Positions 7,981 through 17,188 of a stretch of 64,000 nt of DNA are shown here, piece by piece. The notes below the pieces were generated by a model. That model worked only from the letters and a program-made list of their open reading frames with translations, did no database searches and was not told the DNA's origin. The position numbers were made by a program, and so were the translations under genes. The number at the start of each line of letters is the position of its first letter. Position 1 is the stretch's first letter. The stretch is from Novosphingobium sp. PhB165 (GTDB lineage Bacteria > Pseudomonadota > Alphaproteobacteria > Sphingomonadales > Sphingomonadaceae), in contig NZ_SLVB01000011.1 of the NCBI RefSeq assembly GCF_004341845.1, positions 1 to 64,000 of the forward strand, read 5' to 3'.

Positions 7981-8564
7981 AGCGGGCGCATCCAGTATTG
8001 CAGCCGCTTGGCGGTTTCCTCGCTGTCGCGGTGATCTTTCCACGACAGCGCGCAAGTAAGCCCCGGGACCGGCGCATATCCGCGCTTGTCCCAGAAAGCA
8101 TCCAGCGGCCGATAGTCTCGCGGCCGGTCGGGATGGTCCTCCGGGCGGATCACCGCCGCGAAAGTCGCTGCCGCCGCGCCGTAGCGGCGCGCCTGTGCCT
8201 CGCGGTGGTCGAAGAAGGCATGGCCGATCCCCTGCCCTCGCCACGCGGGCAGCAGCACCGATTCGCCGAAATAATAGAGCGATCCGACATCGAACCCCGC
8301 GTCCTCGAACGGAATCCGCAGCGCCTCTTCCTGCGCCGCGAGCGGCGAAGCGGTGGCGAGGCCGACGATCCGGCCGTCCACGCTGGCGGCCACCAGAACC
8401 GCGTCAGGGGCGGCGGCGAAGGCGGCAAGATAGTCCCGCTCGTAACCGGGATCGCCGTCGTAGAGATAGGGCCATTCCGCGAAGACCGCGATCCGCAGGC
8501 GCGCCAGATCGTCCATTGCGGCAAGGATTTCGCTGCCGGTGAGAGCACGGATCGTGACAGTCAT
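7977..8564 (-). CDS. GNAT-family N-acetyltransferase
   Basis: A 195-residue protein with a GNAT fold: VGLATASPL forms one core strand, and FGESVLLPAWRGQGIG provides the R-G-Q-G-I-G acetyl-CoA pyrophosphate-binding loop. YYFGES before the loop is typical of a subgroup with unknown acceptors. I chose ATG 8564 (MTVTIR); a longer in-frame form from 8642 lacks support. The gene converges on the phosphatase with a 4-base stop overlap. Substrate cannot be inferred from context. Confidence 0.82.
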   Translation of the reverse strand: MTVTIRALTGSEILAAMDDLARLRIAVFAEWPYLYDGDPGYERDYLAAFAAAPDAVLVAASVDGRIVGLATASPLAAQEEALRIPFEDAGFDVGSLYYFGESVLLPAWRGQGIGHAFFDHREAQARRYGAAAATFAAVIRPEDHPDRPRDYRPLDAFWDKRGYAPVPGLTCALSWKDHRDSEETAKRLQYWMRPL

Positions 8565-8836
8565 GTGCCCTGCCTTCCTTGTGCCATCACGGCCCAAAAT
8601 GGGTTCGCTCAAGCGGATAGCCCCCGCCTCCGGCATCGGCAATCCCTGCCTCCGTCCCGCCCTGTATCACCCCCCGCCGCTTCGATTGTACCGGCCTGTC
8701 AGCCCTTGCAACCAAGCCGGTTTGCTTTTGCCCCCCATTGAACTATATGCCCGCTCGAACGCCCCGGCTGCGCGGTCGCCCAGCGACGCCCCGCGCGCCG
8801 TGGCTTGCTCTTTTACCCATTCAAGGACGAACACGC

Positions 8837-9619
8837 ATGTCCCGTCGCCGCCAGATCTACGAGGGCAAGGCCAAGATCCTCTACGAAGGCCCCGAACCCG
8901 GCACGCTGATCCAGTATTTCAAGGATGATGCCACTGCGTTCAACGCGCAGAAAAAGGGCACGATCCAGGGCAAGGGCGTGATCAACAACCGTATCAGCGA
9001 GTACGTGTTCACGCGCCTCAACCACATTGGCGTGCCCAACCACTTCATCCGCCGCCTGAACATGCGCGAGCAGCTGGTCCGCCAGGTCGAGATCATCCCG
9101 ATCGAGGTCGTGGTGCGCAATGTGGCCGCCGGTTCGATCTCCAAGCGCCTCGGCATCCCTGAGGGTGAGCCGCTGCCGCACACGCTGATCGAATATTACT
9201 ACAAGGACGATGCGCTGGGCGATCCGATGATCGCCGAAGAGCACATTGCCTGCTTCGGCTGGGCCACCAACGAGGAGATGCAGGACATCGCCGCGATGGC
9301 CATCCGCGTGAACGATTTCATGTGCGGCATGTTCGCGGCGATCAACATCCGCCTCGTGGACTTCAAGCTCGAATTCGGCCGCATCTGGGACGGCGACTAC
9401 AGCCGCGTGATCCTCGCGGACGAAATCAGCCCCGACGGCTGCCGCCTGTGGGACATGTTCACCGGCGAAAAGCTGGACAAGGACCGCTTCCGCCGCGATC
9501 TCGGCGGTGAGGAAGAGGCCTATCAGGAAGTCGCCCGCCGCCTCGGCCTGCTTCAGGACGACAACGGCCCGAGCGAAGTCTTCGACCTGTCTAAGCACCG
9601 CAAGCTGCGCGGCAAGTAA
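8837..9619 (+). CDS. purC: Phosphoribosylaminoimidazole-succinocarboxamide synthase
   Basis: A 260-residue SAICAR synthetase, which joins CAIR and aspartate using ATP in purine synthesis. Family signatures are clear: YEGKAKILYEG at the N-terminus, GKGVINNRIS, VVRNVAAGS, and LVDFKLEFGR with ILADEISPDGCRLWD. Start ATG 8837 has AAGGA ten bases upstream. It stands alone here, between the GNAT gene and a strong terminator; purS/purQ and purM/purN lie 15 to 22 kb away rather than adjacent. Confidence 0.97.
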   Translation: MSRRRQIYEGKAKILYEGPEPGTLIQYFKDDATAFNAQKKGTIQGKGVINNRISEYVFTRLNHIGVPNHFIRRLNMREQLVRQVEIIPIEVVVRNVAAGSISKRLGIPEGEPLPHTLIEYYYKDDALGDPMIAEEHIACFGWATNEEMQDIAAMAIRVNDFMCGMFAAINIRLVDFKLEFGRIWDGDYSRVILADEISPDGCRLWDMFTGEKLDKDRFRRDLGGEEEAYQEVARRLGLLQDDNGPSEVFDLSKHRKLRGK

Positions 9620-9642
9620 GCCGCGCGCAAGCGAACACGTTG

Positions 9643-9688
9643 AAAAGGCCCGGCGTGCCCCACGGCACGCCGGGCCTTTTCGTTTTTT
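9643..9688 (+). terminator. Rho-independent terminator of purC
   Basis: A 17-bp perfect stem (9643-9659 with 9664-9680) with loop CCAC, ending in TTTTCGTTTTTT. It starts 24 bases after the purC stop. Confidence 0.93.
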
Positions 9689-9748
9689 AACAGGGGGCTG
9701 CGGAACTCCGGCTTGTGGAGTTCGGCCCGGTGGGGCACTCCAACGCCC

Positions 9749-12604
9749 ATGCGTACCGCCCTGATCGCCGTTCTCATCGTTCTTGCCCCGCTTCCGCTGG
9801 CCGCGAAGGAAGCGCCTGCCCCCGCGTCTGCTCCCCGACCCGACGACACCAGCTGGGCTTTCGAGAAGAGCGACGTGCCGGTGGATCCGGATTTCCGCTT
9901 CGGACGCCTTGCCAACGGCATGCGCTATGTGATCCGCCACAATGCCACCCCTGCCGGCACCGCCGTTGTACGCATGGATGTCGCGGCCGGATCGCTTGAT
10001 GAAAGCGACAGTGAACAAGGCTTTGCCCACTTCCTCGAACACATGGCGTTTCAAGGTTCCACGCACGTTCCCGAAGGCCAGATGGTGCCGCTGCTGGAGC
10101 GTGAGGGCCTGGCCTTCGGGGCAGATACCAATGCCTCGACCACGTTCGAGCGCACTGTCTACAAGCTCGACCTGCCCCGCGCCGACCAGCACTTGCTCGA
10201 TACGGCGCTCATGCTCATGCGCGAAACCGCGAGCGAGCTGACGATCTCGCAATCCGCGCTGGAACGCGAACGGGGCGTCATCTTCTCGGAAATGCGTGAC
10301 CGCAACACGTTTTCCTACCGCAATGTCGTCTCCCAATCCGGTTTCTTCTATCCCGCCTCGCGCTATGTTCGCCGCTTTCCGATCGGCACGGCCGAGACGC
10401 TGAACGGCGCCACGGCGGAGACCCTGCGTGCCTTCTACACGCGCGAATATGTGCCTGCTCACGCCACGCTGGTGGTGATCGGCGATTTCGACGCGAATGT
10501 GGTCGAAGCCGCGATCCGCAGCCGGTTCGGCGACTGGGCTCCGCGACCGGCGGAAGCGCAGCCCGATGCCGGGCCCGTCGACGGCCGAGACAAGGGCCGC
10601 ACCGGTATCTGGATCGATCCTGCCCTCTCCGAGCGCCTTGTGATCCAGCGCAACGGCGCCTGGCTCGATGAGCCCGACAGCGTGGCCCAGCGGCAGGAAA
10701 ACCTTCTGCGTTCGATCGGTTACGATGTGATCAACCGCCGCCTCCAACGCCTCTCGCGCACCGCCGAGCCGCCGTTCCGGGGCGCCGGCTTCGGCACCGG
10801 CGACATGTTCAAGGCCGCTCGCTCGACGCGCCTCATCATCGACAGTGTCGACGGCAAGTGGGCAACCGCGCTGGAGGCCGCCGCGCGCGAATATCGCCGC
10901 GCTCTCGCCCAGGGTTTCACCGAGGCCGAGATTGCCGAGCAGGTCGCCCAGTTGCGGACCTCGCTCACCGATGCCGCCGGCTCCGCCGCCACCCGCAGCA
11001 ATGGCGCGCTCGCCGCCGCCGCGCTCTCGCTGGTCGATGATCGGCAGGTCCCCGGGACGCCGAAGTCGGTGCTCGACCGCTTCGTGGCCTTTGCTCCGCA
11101 GATCAAGCCGGACGCCGTGCTCGCCGCGCTCAAGCGGGAAGCCATCGCGCTCGATGAGCCGCTGATCCGGTTCGAGGGCCGCACCGCGCCCACCGGCGGC
11201 GAGAAAACGATCCGCGATGCCTGGCAGCAGGCCATGCGCGCGCCGATCGCCACGGAGGAAGCCGGCGCAGTGGCCGCCTTCGCCTATACCGACTTCGGCA
11301 AGCCCGGCACGGTCGTATCCGATACGCGCGATCCGGTGCTGGGCATCCGCGAGGTGCGCTTCGCCAATGGCGTCATGCTCAACCTCAAGCATACCGATAT
11401 CGTCAAGGACCGCGTCGACGTCAGCCTCGCCATCGATGGCGGCGACATGCTCGACACCAAGGACAATCCGCGCGCGACCGACATGGTGCCCTATATCGAC
11501 GAAGGCGGCCTCGGAAAGCACAGCCGCGACGAACTCGATACGATCATGGCGGGCCACACGCTGGGCATCGGCATGAGCAATGGCGAGGCGAGCTTCGTGG
11601 CGCAGGACGGCACCACACCGCGCGATCTGGAACTCCAGTTGCAACTGTTGACCGCCATGATCACCGATCCGGGTTTCCGACCCGAAGGCGAAGTGCAATA
11701 TCGCCAACAGATCAACACCTACTTTGCCCGACTGCGCGCAACGCCGGCCTCGGCGCTTCAGGCCGATCTCAGCACGATCATCTCGGACAACGACCCCCGC
11801 TTCAGCCTCGGCAAGGTTGAGGATTATCGCGCCGTCACCTTCGATAAGTTGCGCCGTGATATCGGCGACAGGCTGGTACACGGCGCTATCGAAATCGGCG
11901 TGGTCGGGGACATCGACGAGGACAAGACCATCGCCATGGTCGCGGGCACATTCGGCGCCCTGCCCGCGCGCGAATCTGCATTCCGCTCTTACGGCGACCA
12001 GCCGCCGCGCACGTTCACGGCAGACCGCACCCCGCACGTGGTCCGCCACACCGGCCCCGCCGATCAGGCGATGCTGCGCGTGACATGGCCGACACGCGAC
12101 GATTCGGATCCGGTGGAATCGCTGAAGCTCCAACTGCTCGAACGCGTGGTCCGCATCGAATTGACCGACAGCCTGCGCCAGGCGCTGGGCAAGGCCTATT
12201 CCCCCACGGCGGGCGTCTCGCTCTCACGCCATTGGAAGGGCTACGGCACGTTCGCGGTGGTTGCCTCGATCGACGTTGCCGACGTTCCGGCCGCGCGCAA
12301 GGCGATCGGCGTGGTCATGACCGCGCTGCGGAAGGCGCCGATCAGCGACGACATACTGCAGCGCGCGCGCCAGCCGCTGCTCGAAGCTTATCAGAACGCG
12401 CTCAAGAGCAATGGCGGGTGGCTCTCGCTGGTTGACCGTGCCCAGACCGAAAGCGACCGGATCGACCGCTTCCACCGGGCGCACGACCGGCTGGCTGCCC
12501 TGACCGCCGCCGATGTGCAGGCGGAGGCAAAGCGTTATCTCGATCCGGCACAGGGGCTTGAGGTTTTGGCACTGCCTGAAGGCGTTGCCGAATCGGCGAA
12601 ATAG
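9749..12604 (+). CDS. M16-family zinc metallopeptidase (periplasmic, two-domain)
   Basis: A 951-residue pitrilysin/insulinase-family peptidase. A signal peptide (MRTALIAVLIVLAPLPLAA) points to export. The inverted zinc motif HFLEH lies at residues 94-98, with the downstream Glu in the ERGVIFSEM region. The usual two halves are present: an active N-terminal M16 domain, and a second M16 half in the C-terminal part lacking the zinc motif. This two-half layout resembles the PqqL-like exported peptidases of Gram-negative bacteria, which degrade periplasmic peptides. Start ATG 9749 puts the signal peptide first. No operon partner is visible. Confidence 0.9.
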   Translation: MRTALIAVLIVLAPLPLAAKEAPAPASAPRPDDTSWAFEKSDVPVDPDFRFGRLANGMRYVIRHNATPAGTAVVRMDVAAGSLDESDSEQGFAHFLEHMAFQGSTHVPEGQMVPLLEREGLAFGADTNASTTFERTVYKLDLPRADQHLLDTALMLMRETASELTISQSALERERGVIFSEMRDRNTFSYRNVVSQSGFFYPASRYVRRFPIGTAETLNGATAETLRAFYTREYVPAHATLVVIGDFDANVVEAAIRSRFGDWAPRPAEAQPDAGPVDGRDKGRTGIWIDPALSERLVIQRNGAWLDEPDSVAQRQENLLRSIGYDVINRRLQRLSRTAEPPFRGAGFGTGDMFKAARSTRLIIDSVDGKWATALEAAAREYRRALAQGFTEAEIAEQVAQLRTSLTDAAGSAATRSNGALAAAALSLVDDRQVPGTPKSVLDRFVAFAPQIKPDAVLAALKREAIALDEPLIRFEGRTAPTGGEKTIRDAWQQAMRAPIATEEAGAVAAFAYTDFGKPGTVVSDTRDPVLGIREVRFANGVMLNLKHTDIVKDRVDVSLAIDGGDMLDTKDNPRATDMVPYIDEGGLGKHSRDELDTIMAGHTLGIGMSNGEASFVAQDGTTPRDLELQLQLLTAMITDPGFRPEGEVQYRQQINTYFARLRATPASALQADLSTIISDNDPRFSLGKVEDYRAVTFDKLRRDIGDRLVHGAIEIGVVGDIDEDKTIAMVAGTFGALPARESAFRSYGDQPPRTFTADRTPHVVRHTGPADQAMLRVTWPTRDDSDPVESLKLQLLERVVRIELTDSLRQALGKAYSPTAGVSLSRHWKGYGTFAVVASIDVADVPAARKAIGVVMTALRKAPISDDILQRARQPLLEAYQNALKSNGGWLSLVDRAQTESDRIDRFHRAHDRLAALTAADVQAEAKRYLDPAQGLEVLALPEGVAESAK

Positions 12605-12612
12605 AAAAAAGC

Positions 12613-12640
12613 GCGATCCCCGCCTGCGCGGGGACGACGG
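12613..12640. repeat. Single REP-like palindrome unit
   Basis: ATCCCCGCCTGCGCGGGGA with trailing CGACGG matches one arm of the bipartite repeats at 24763, 32258, 32501 and 52531. It lies between convergent genes, eight bases after the M16 peptidase stop. Confidence 0.65.
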
Positions 12641-12653
12641 AGTGGTAACACGG

Positions 12654-12677
12654 GGGGCTTCCCGATGAGGAAGCCCC
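12654..12677 (-). terminator. Hairpin after PEP-mutase-family gene
   Basis: A perfect 9-bp stem (12654-12662 with 12669-12677) and 6-base loop lie just past the minus-strand stop at 12685. No T-run follows on either strand, so termination is uncertain. Confidence 0.45.
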
Positions 12678-12684
12678 TGCCCGT

Positions 12685-13569
12685 CTAGCGCGCGTGGTTG
12701 GGCCTTGTCGGCCGTCCGGTGCGTTCTGCCCATTCGACGATCAGATCGTCATAAAGCTTCTGGTCGATCAGGTCGTACTTCTCGGGGAAGTTGGTGAATG
12801 CGTTCATTGCACTCGCCACTGAACCGGTCTCCATCAGTTCGCGCGCCATCCGGAGATGGCCCACCGCGGCCGAGACCCAGCCCCAGCCGGTCGAAAGCGT
12901 GAAGGCCGTGTTCGGCAGATTGAAGCCCAGCGTGCAGACCGGAATCGGCATGTGCGGGATCACTTCAGCCTGCTGCTCCGGCGGCGCGCTGGCGAAAACG
13001 ATCGCGTCGGCCCCCGCCTCGGCATAGGCCTTGCCGCGCCGGATCGCCTCCTCGACCGAACCGCTGCCACCGCCGCCGTTGGCCACGGTATAGAGTTCGT
13101 CACAGCGGGCGATGATCACAAGGCCGGAATCGCCCCGCGCCTTCACCCCTGCCTCGATCCGCAGCTGCATGTCCTCGATCGAGCAGAGGCCGTTGACGTG
13201 CTTGGAATGCTTCGGATTCACTTCATCCTCGACGTGATAGCCGGCGATCCCGGCGGCCACATAGCGGCGCGTGAAGTGATAGGCATCCGCCACCGTCTCG
13301 CCCAGCGTGTCGGCATCGACGATCAGTGGGATGTCGATGGCCTGCGCGATCCGGCCCGACTGCTCGATCATCTCGACCTGGCTGAACACGCCATTGTCCG
13401 GCACCGCGTAGTGGAAAGCAGAGCAGGCATGGCCGCCGAGATAGGCCGCCTTGAAGCCGACATGTTCAACGGCCCGCCCGGTGATCGCCGAATAGGCCTC
13501 GGCCGCGACGAAGTGCTCGCCGTTCTCGATCAGCGCACGCAGCTTTTCACCCGGTGTCGGCATCGTCAT
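12685..13569 (-). CDS. Isocitrate lyase/PEP mutase superfamily protein
   Basis: A 294-residue TIM-barrel enzyme of the ICL/PEP-mutase superfamily. The metal-binding DAD is in IVDADTLGE, and GYHVEDEVNP follows in the expected place. In lyases of this group the next loop carries KxCGH with the catalytic cysteine. Here it reads PKHSKHV, with no Cys, so isocitrate or methylisocitrate lyase activity is unlikely; a C-C or C-P bond hydrolase or decarboxylase remains possible. A TonB-dependent receptor lies upstream on the same strand, so a role in using a transported compound is conceivable. Start ATG 13569. Confidence 0.8.
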   Translation of the reverse strand: MTMPTPGEKLRALIENGEHFVAAEAYSAITGRAVEHVGFKAAYLGGHACSAFHYAVPDNGVFSQVEMIEQSGRIAQAIDIPLIVDADTLGETVADAYHFTRRYVAAGIAGYHVEDEVNPKHSKHVNGLCSIEDMQLRIEAGVKARGDSGLVIIARCDELYTVANGGGGSGSVEEAIRRGKAYAEAGADAIVFASAPPEQQAEVIPHMPIPVCTLGFNLPNTAFTLSTGWGWVSAAVGHLRMARELMETGSVASAMNAFTNFPEKYDLIDQKLYDDLIVEWAERTGRPTRPNHAR

Positions 13570-13817
13570 CGTCTCCCATTCTCGCGGCCCATCCCGCGGA
13601 AGGGTCCGTCACGGCGAATGGCTCGCATGATCGGGCCGCAGCGACAAGCAGAGCCGCCATCGCCCCCGCGTTCATCGGCCCCGCGAAGGATGCCCGCTCA
13701 CGATGAGAGCCCCAAAAAGAACACGCGGCACAACCGAAGTCGCGCCGCGTGCAGGAAGCAGGCAGGAGCCCGCCGGCAGACCCCAGGGTAGGGCCTGCCA
13801 GGATAGGACTGGTTGAA

Positions 13818-16247
13818 TTAGAAGCTGACCGTGCCTTCCACGCCGAAAGTCCGGGGCGGGTTGAAGTTGGCATAGTCGCCCAGTACGCCAGCGTAGTTCC
13901 TGACGCCGGTCTTCGGGTCCGTCGTGTACTTCGAGTTGGCGGCCGAACGACGATAGATGTTCGTTTCGTTGAGCAGGTTGCGGCTCCACAGCGAAACCGT
14001 CAGCTTCGAACCACCATCGGTGAGCGGAATGTCGGCAAGGGCGATGCGGCCGTTGACAATGAAGCTGCTCTGCGTCTTCGTGTCTTCGTCCTCGAAGCTG
14101 TACTGCGGATCGGAATAAGCCGCATCGAGGTGGAACAGCACGCTTTCGTCGCGCACACCCACCGGGATGCTGTAGTCGATGTAGCCCGCAGCCGCGTTCT
14201 TCGGCGTGTAGACGATGAAGACGTTCTGGTAGACCGGGTTGGTATCGGTGCTGAGGAACGGATTCAGCGTCTTGGGAACGTGCGTGTAGGTATAGGCGTA
14301 CGATGCGCCGAGCGTCAGGTTGTCCATCGGACGGACACTGAGTTCCGCTTCAACACCGCGGATCTTGGTCGTACCCGGGGCGTTGATCGTCTCCTGCGTG
14401 TGCAAGTTGAAGTACGGGCTGGTGGGATCGTTGTTGACGTTGTCGAAGTCCACCTGGGTGCCGGTGCGATCCATGATGTAACCGGCCAGGTTCAGGCGAA
14501 CCATGCGGTCGAGGAACATCATCTTGGCGCCGACTTCGTAGGACTTGACCGATTCGGGCCCGAAGGCGGCGAAGGTCTGCGAACGGTCGTTGGCGCCGCC
14601 GGCACGGTAGCCGGTCGCGTACTTGGCGTAGAGGTTGATGTCCTGCGTCGCGTCGAAGGCCAGCGTGACCATCGGGTCGAAGCGGTCCTTGCGGAAGCGG
14701 AGAATGTCGTTGACCGCGACGCCGTTGACCATGTCCAGCGCGCCATCGCGCTTGTCATGCGTGTAGCGGCCGCCGGCAGTCAGGTGCAATTGGTCCAGAC
14801 CGGCAGGCGTGTACGTGGCCTGCGCAAAGGCTGCGATGCTCTGTGCCTTGGCGTGGCTGTCGCGCTGGATGAACAGCGAGGTGTCGTCCCAGCCCTGGTT
14901 GTTCGAGGTCACCGGGCCAGTCACGATCGGGCTGAGCACGGTGTAGCCGGTGCCGTCCGCGTTCCACAGGTTCGAACTCGGCGTCGCGGCGTTTTCGTTG
15001 GCATGCTCATTAAAGTAGAAGGCGCCGGCCACGAAATCGACCTGCGGCAGGCTGCCGACCAGCTGCAGTTCCTGGCTGAACTGGCGCTGGCTGAGGAACG
15101 AAAGCGAGTAGCGGCTGAACTTGGCGTTCGGCAGGAACACGGTACGGGCGGGGCCACCCGAGTTGTCGTACTGGTCGGTATCGACCTGGCGCCATGCCGT
15201 GATCGAGCGCACGGTCAGTTCCGGGCTGATCTCATAGCTAAGGTTGCCCATGATGCCCTGCGTGCGGTCAACGCTGTACTGCTGCGGCACGCCGACATCG
15301 GCGGTCTTCACGCGCTTGTCGCCGGTAACGTCGACGATCGGCGCAAGCGGCGAGATGGTGCCGGAAGCCGCCTTACCGCCATGGCTGTTAATGTAGTCGA
15401 GAGTGGAAACCGCGTACCCGTTCGGGTTGTAGTTCACCAGCTGGCTGTAGTTCGGCGTGTTTTCGTCACGCGACTTGTCGAACGAGATGTTCGCGGTGAA
15501 CCCGTCGATCGGCTTCCACAGGGCCTGAACGCGGCCGCCGACGCGGTCGTAAGCGTTCCAGCCCTTTTCGCCGACCAGCGGGTTCTTAACCGTGGGATCC
15601 TGGTGCTGGTAGACGCCGTCGACCTTGATCGAGATGTGATCGAATTCGGGGAAGTCGATGTGCGCTTCGCCGTTGCGCTGGCCGTAGTTGCCCACGCCCG
15701 CCACAACGCGGCCGCCGAATTCGCCGGTGGGCGAAGCGGTGACGATGTTAAGCGCGCCGCCTTCGGTGTTACGGCCGAACAGGGTGCCCTGCGGACCGCG
15801 CAGCACTTCGATGCGCTTCACGTCGAACAGCGCGGCGTTCAGACCCTGCTGGCGGCCGAGGTAGACGCCGTCGAGGTAGACGCCCACGCCCTGGTCGCGC
15901 GCGGTCTGGTTGGCGTCGAACGGCACGATGCCGCGAATGCCGACGGTCAGTGCCGACTGGCGCGCTTCGAACGTGGCGACGCGCAGCGAGGGCACGCTGC
16001 CGCTCGCGAGGTCGATAAGGCTCTGGACGTGCTGCTTCTCGATATCGTCGGCGCCGATGACCGAGATGGCGATCGGGGTCTTCTGAAGGTCGGTTTCCCG
16101 CTTGGTGGCGGTGACGATGATTGTCGTATTTCCGCTGCTTTCGGCAGCAGGGCTGGCGGCGGCATCATCGGCGTAAGCAGCGACGGGCGCCTGGCTCAGC
16201 GCGACGACGCTGCAGGTGGCCGCCAGACGAATGGCGTGGCGAATCAT
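13818..16247 (-). CDS. TonB-dependent receptor (nutrient type)
   Basis: An 809-residue outer-membrane receptor. The signal peptide MIRHAIRLAATCSVVALS is followed by a TonB-box-like IIVTATKRE, a plug with VYLDGVYLGRQQG and RIEVLRGPQGTLFGRNTEGG, and a barrel ending RTFGVEGTVSF. The RGPQGTLFGRN plug is typical of the large sphingomonad group that imports varied organic compounds rather than siderophores. ATG 16247 has AGGGAG upstream. The response-regulator gene is divergent, and the PEP-mutase-family gene follows on the same strand after about 250 bases. Ligand unknown. Confidence 0.92.
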   Translation of the reverse strand: MIRHAIRLAATCSVVALSQAPVAAYADDAAASPAAESSGNTTIIVTATKRETDLQKTPIAISVIGADDIEKQHVQSLIDLASGSVPSLRVATFEARQSALTVGIRGIVPFDANQTARDQGVGVYLDGVYLGRQQGLNAALFDVKRIEVLRGPQGTLFGRNTEGGALNIVTASPTGEFGGRVVAGVGNYGQRNGEAHIDFPEFDHISIKVDGVYQHQDPTVKNPLVGEKGWNAYDRVGGRVQALWKPIDGFTANISFDKSRDENTPNYSQLVNYNPNGYAVSTLDYINSHGGKAASGTISPLAPIVDVTGDKRVKTADVGVPQQYSVDRTQGIMGNLSYEISPELTVRSITAWRQVDTDQYDNSGGPARTVFLPNAKFSRYSLSFLSQRQFSQELQLVGSLPQVDFVAGAFYFNEHANENAATPSSNLWNADGTGYTVLSPIVTGPVTSNNQGWDDTSLFIQRDSHAKAQSIAAFAQATYTPAGLDQLHLTAGGRYTHDKRDGALDMVNGVAVNDILRFRKDRFDPMVTLAFDATQDINLYAKYATGYRAGGANDRSQTFAAFGPESVKSYEVGAKMMFLDRMVRLNLAGYIMDRTGTQVDFDNVNNDPTSPYFNLHTQETINAPGTTKIRGVEAELSVRPMDNLTLGASYAYTYTHVPKTLNPFLSTDTNPVYQNVFIVYTPKNAAAGYIDYSIPVGVRDESVLFHLDAAYSDPQYSFEDEDTKTQSSFIVNGRIALADIPLTDGGSKLTVSLWSRNLLNETNIYRRSAANSKYTTDPKTGVRNYAGVLGDYANFNPPRTFGVEGTVSF

Positions 16248-16440
16248 GAGAAACTCCCTGAATTCTTTTGAATTTCTTCCGCTCGGACAGAGTGGAAGAT
16301 GCGCCCGCTGGGGCGACATGGAGGCTCACTAGGGTTGGGACAGGTCAGAACTGTGTTGCTTTTTTGTGCTTTTCTTGACCGGATTGTGACGCGCAGAACA
16401 TGACAAATTTGACACGTGTGTGGCGGCCGCAGTGGGCCTA

Positions 16441-17163
16441 ATGCGACGCATAAATGCCACTGAGTTACGGAATGCCATGATCAAATCCGGCGATATCATG
16501 CTGACTTCGGGCGACCTTGCCCACGTCAGCGCCGTGCGCGACAACTTCCTCACCTTCGAGGCGGAAGTGATGGATGCGACCGCGCTTTGCGCCCGCATAC
16601 CGCGAGGGCCGACCTGGGTTTTCGTGGACTGGTTGCTGCCGGAAATGTCGGGCCTGCAGCTTTGCGGCCTGCTGCGTGACCGGATCAACGACCATCCGCT
16701 GCACATTACCATGGTGCTTGGCGAGCCGGATCCCCGCGCTCAGGCCCGCGCGCTGGATGCCGGAGCGGACGACTATCTGATCGGCCCGCTCACGCCCAAG
16801 GCGCTGGTGCAGCGGCTGCGCATCTATCAGCCGGTTTCGGCCGCCCGCAAGGAAGCTCCCGCGATCCAGATCGGCGAACTGGTCATCCAGCCCGATTCCC
16901 ACCTGACGCGCTACAAGGGCCTTGTCGTGCCGCTCCAGTCGAACGAGCAGCGGCTGCTCAACCACTTCGCACGCAATCCCAATCGCGTGTTCACGCGCGG
17001 CGAGCTGATCGGCGTGCTCGGCAAGAGCATCGCCGTTTGCGACGAACGCACGGTCGATTCGTGGGTCAGCCGCCTCCGCCGCAAGCTGCGCTCGATGCAG
17101 GTCCCGCACCTGCCCCGCACCGTCCGCTCGTTCGGTTACGTGTTCGACAGCGTGGAAGCCTGA
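16441..17163 (+). CDS. OmpR-type winged-helix response regulator
   Basis: A 240-residue regulator with a receiver-like N-terminal domain and an OmpR/PhoB-type DNA-binding domain. The phospho-acceptor Asp lies in VFVDWLLPEMSG (D63 from this start). The conserved Lys of the receiver (KP) is replaced: the motif reads GADDYLIGPL, so the phosphorylation switch may be altered. The winged helix shows FTRGELIGVLG, ERTVDSWVSRLRRKL and RSFGYVF. No histidine kinase is adjacent. It is divergent from the TonB receptor, which it may control. GTG 16420 and ATG 16477 are alternative starts. Confidence 0.85.
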   Translation: MRRINATELRNAMIKSGDIMLTSGDLAHVSAVRDNFLTFEAEVMDATALCARIPRGPTWVFVDWLLPEMSGLQLCGLLRDRINDHPLHITMVLGEPDPRAQARALDAGADDYLIGPLTPKALVQRLRIYQPVSAARKEAPAIQIGELVIQPDSHLTRYKGLVVPLQSNEQRLLNHFARNPNRVFTRGELIGVLGKSIAVCDERTVDSWVSRLRRKLRSMQVPHLPRTVRSFGYVFDSVEA

Positions 17164-17188
17164 TTCGGCTCCCTGCCCGGAGCACGAA

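Noticed and set aside
8813..12133. 1106-codon minus-strand open frame opposite purC and the M16 peptidase
   Set aside because: Its length comes from high GC and codon bias of the plus-strand genes. It crosses two unrelated genes and the purC terminator and shows no domain.
13749..16271. Long plus-strand frame opposite the second TonB receptor
   Set aside because: The minus-strand frame has a signal peptide, plug and barrel motifs; the plus frame has only repetitive Val/Arg/Asp composition.
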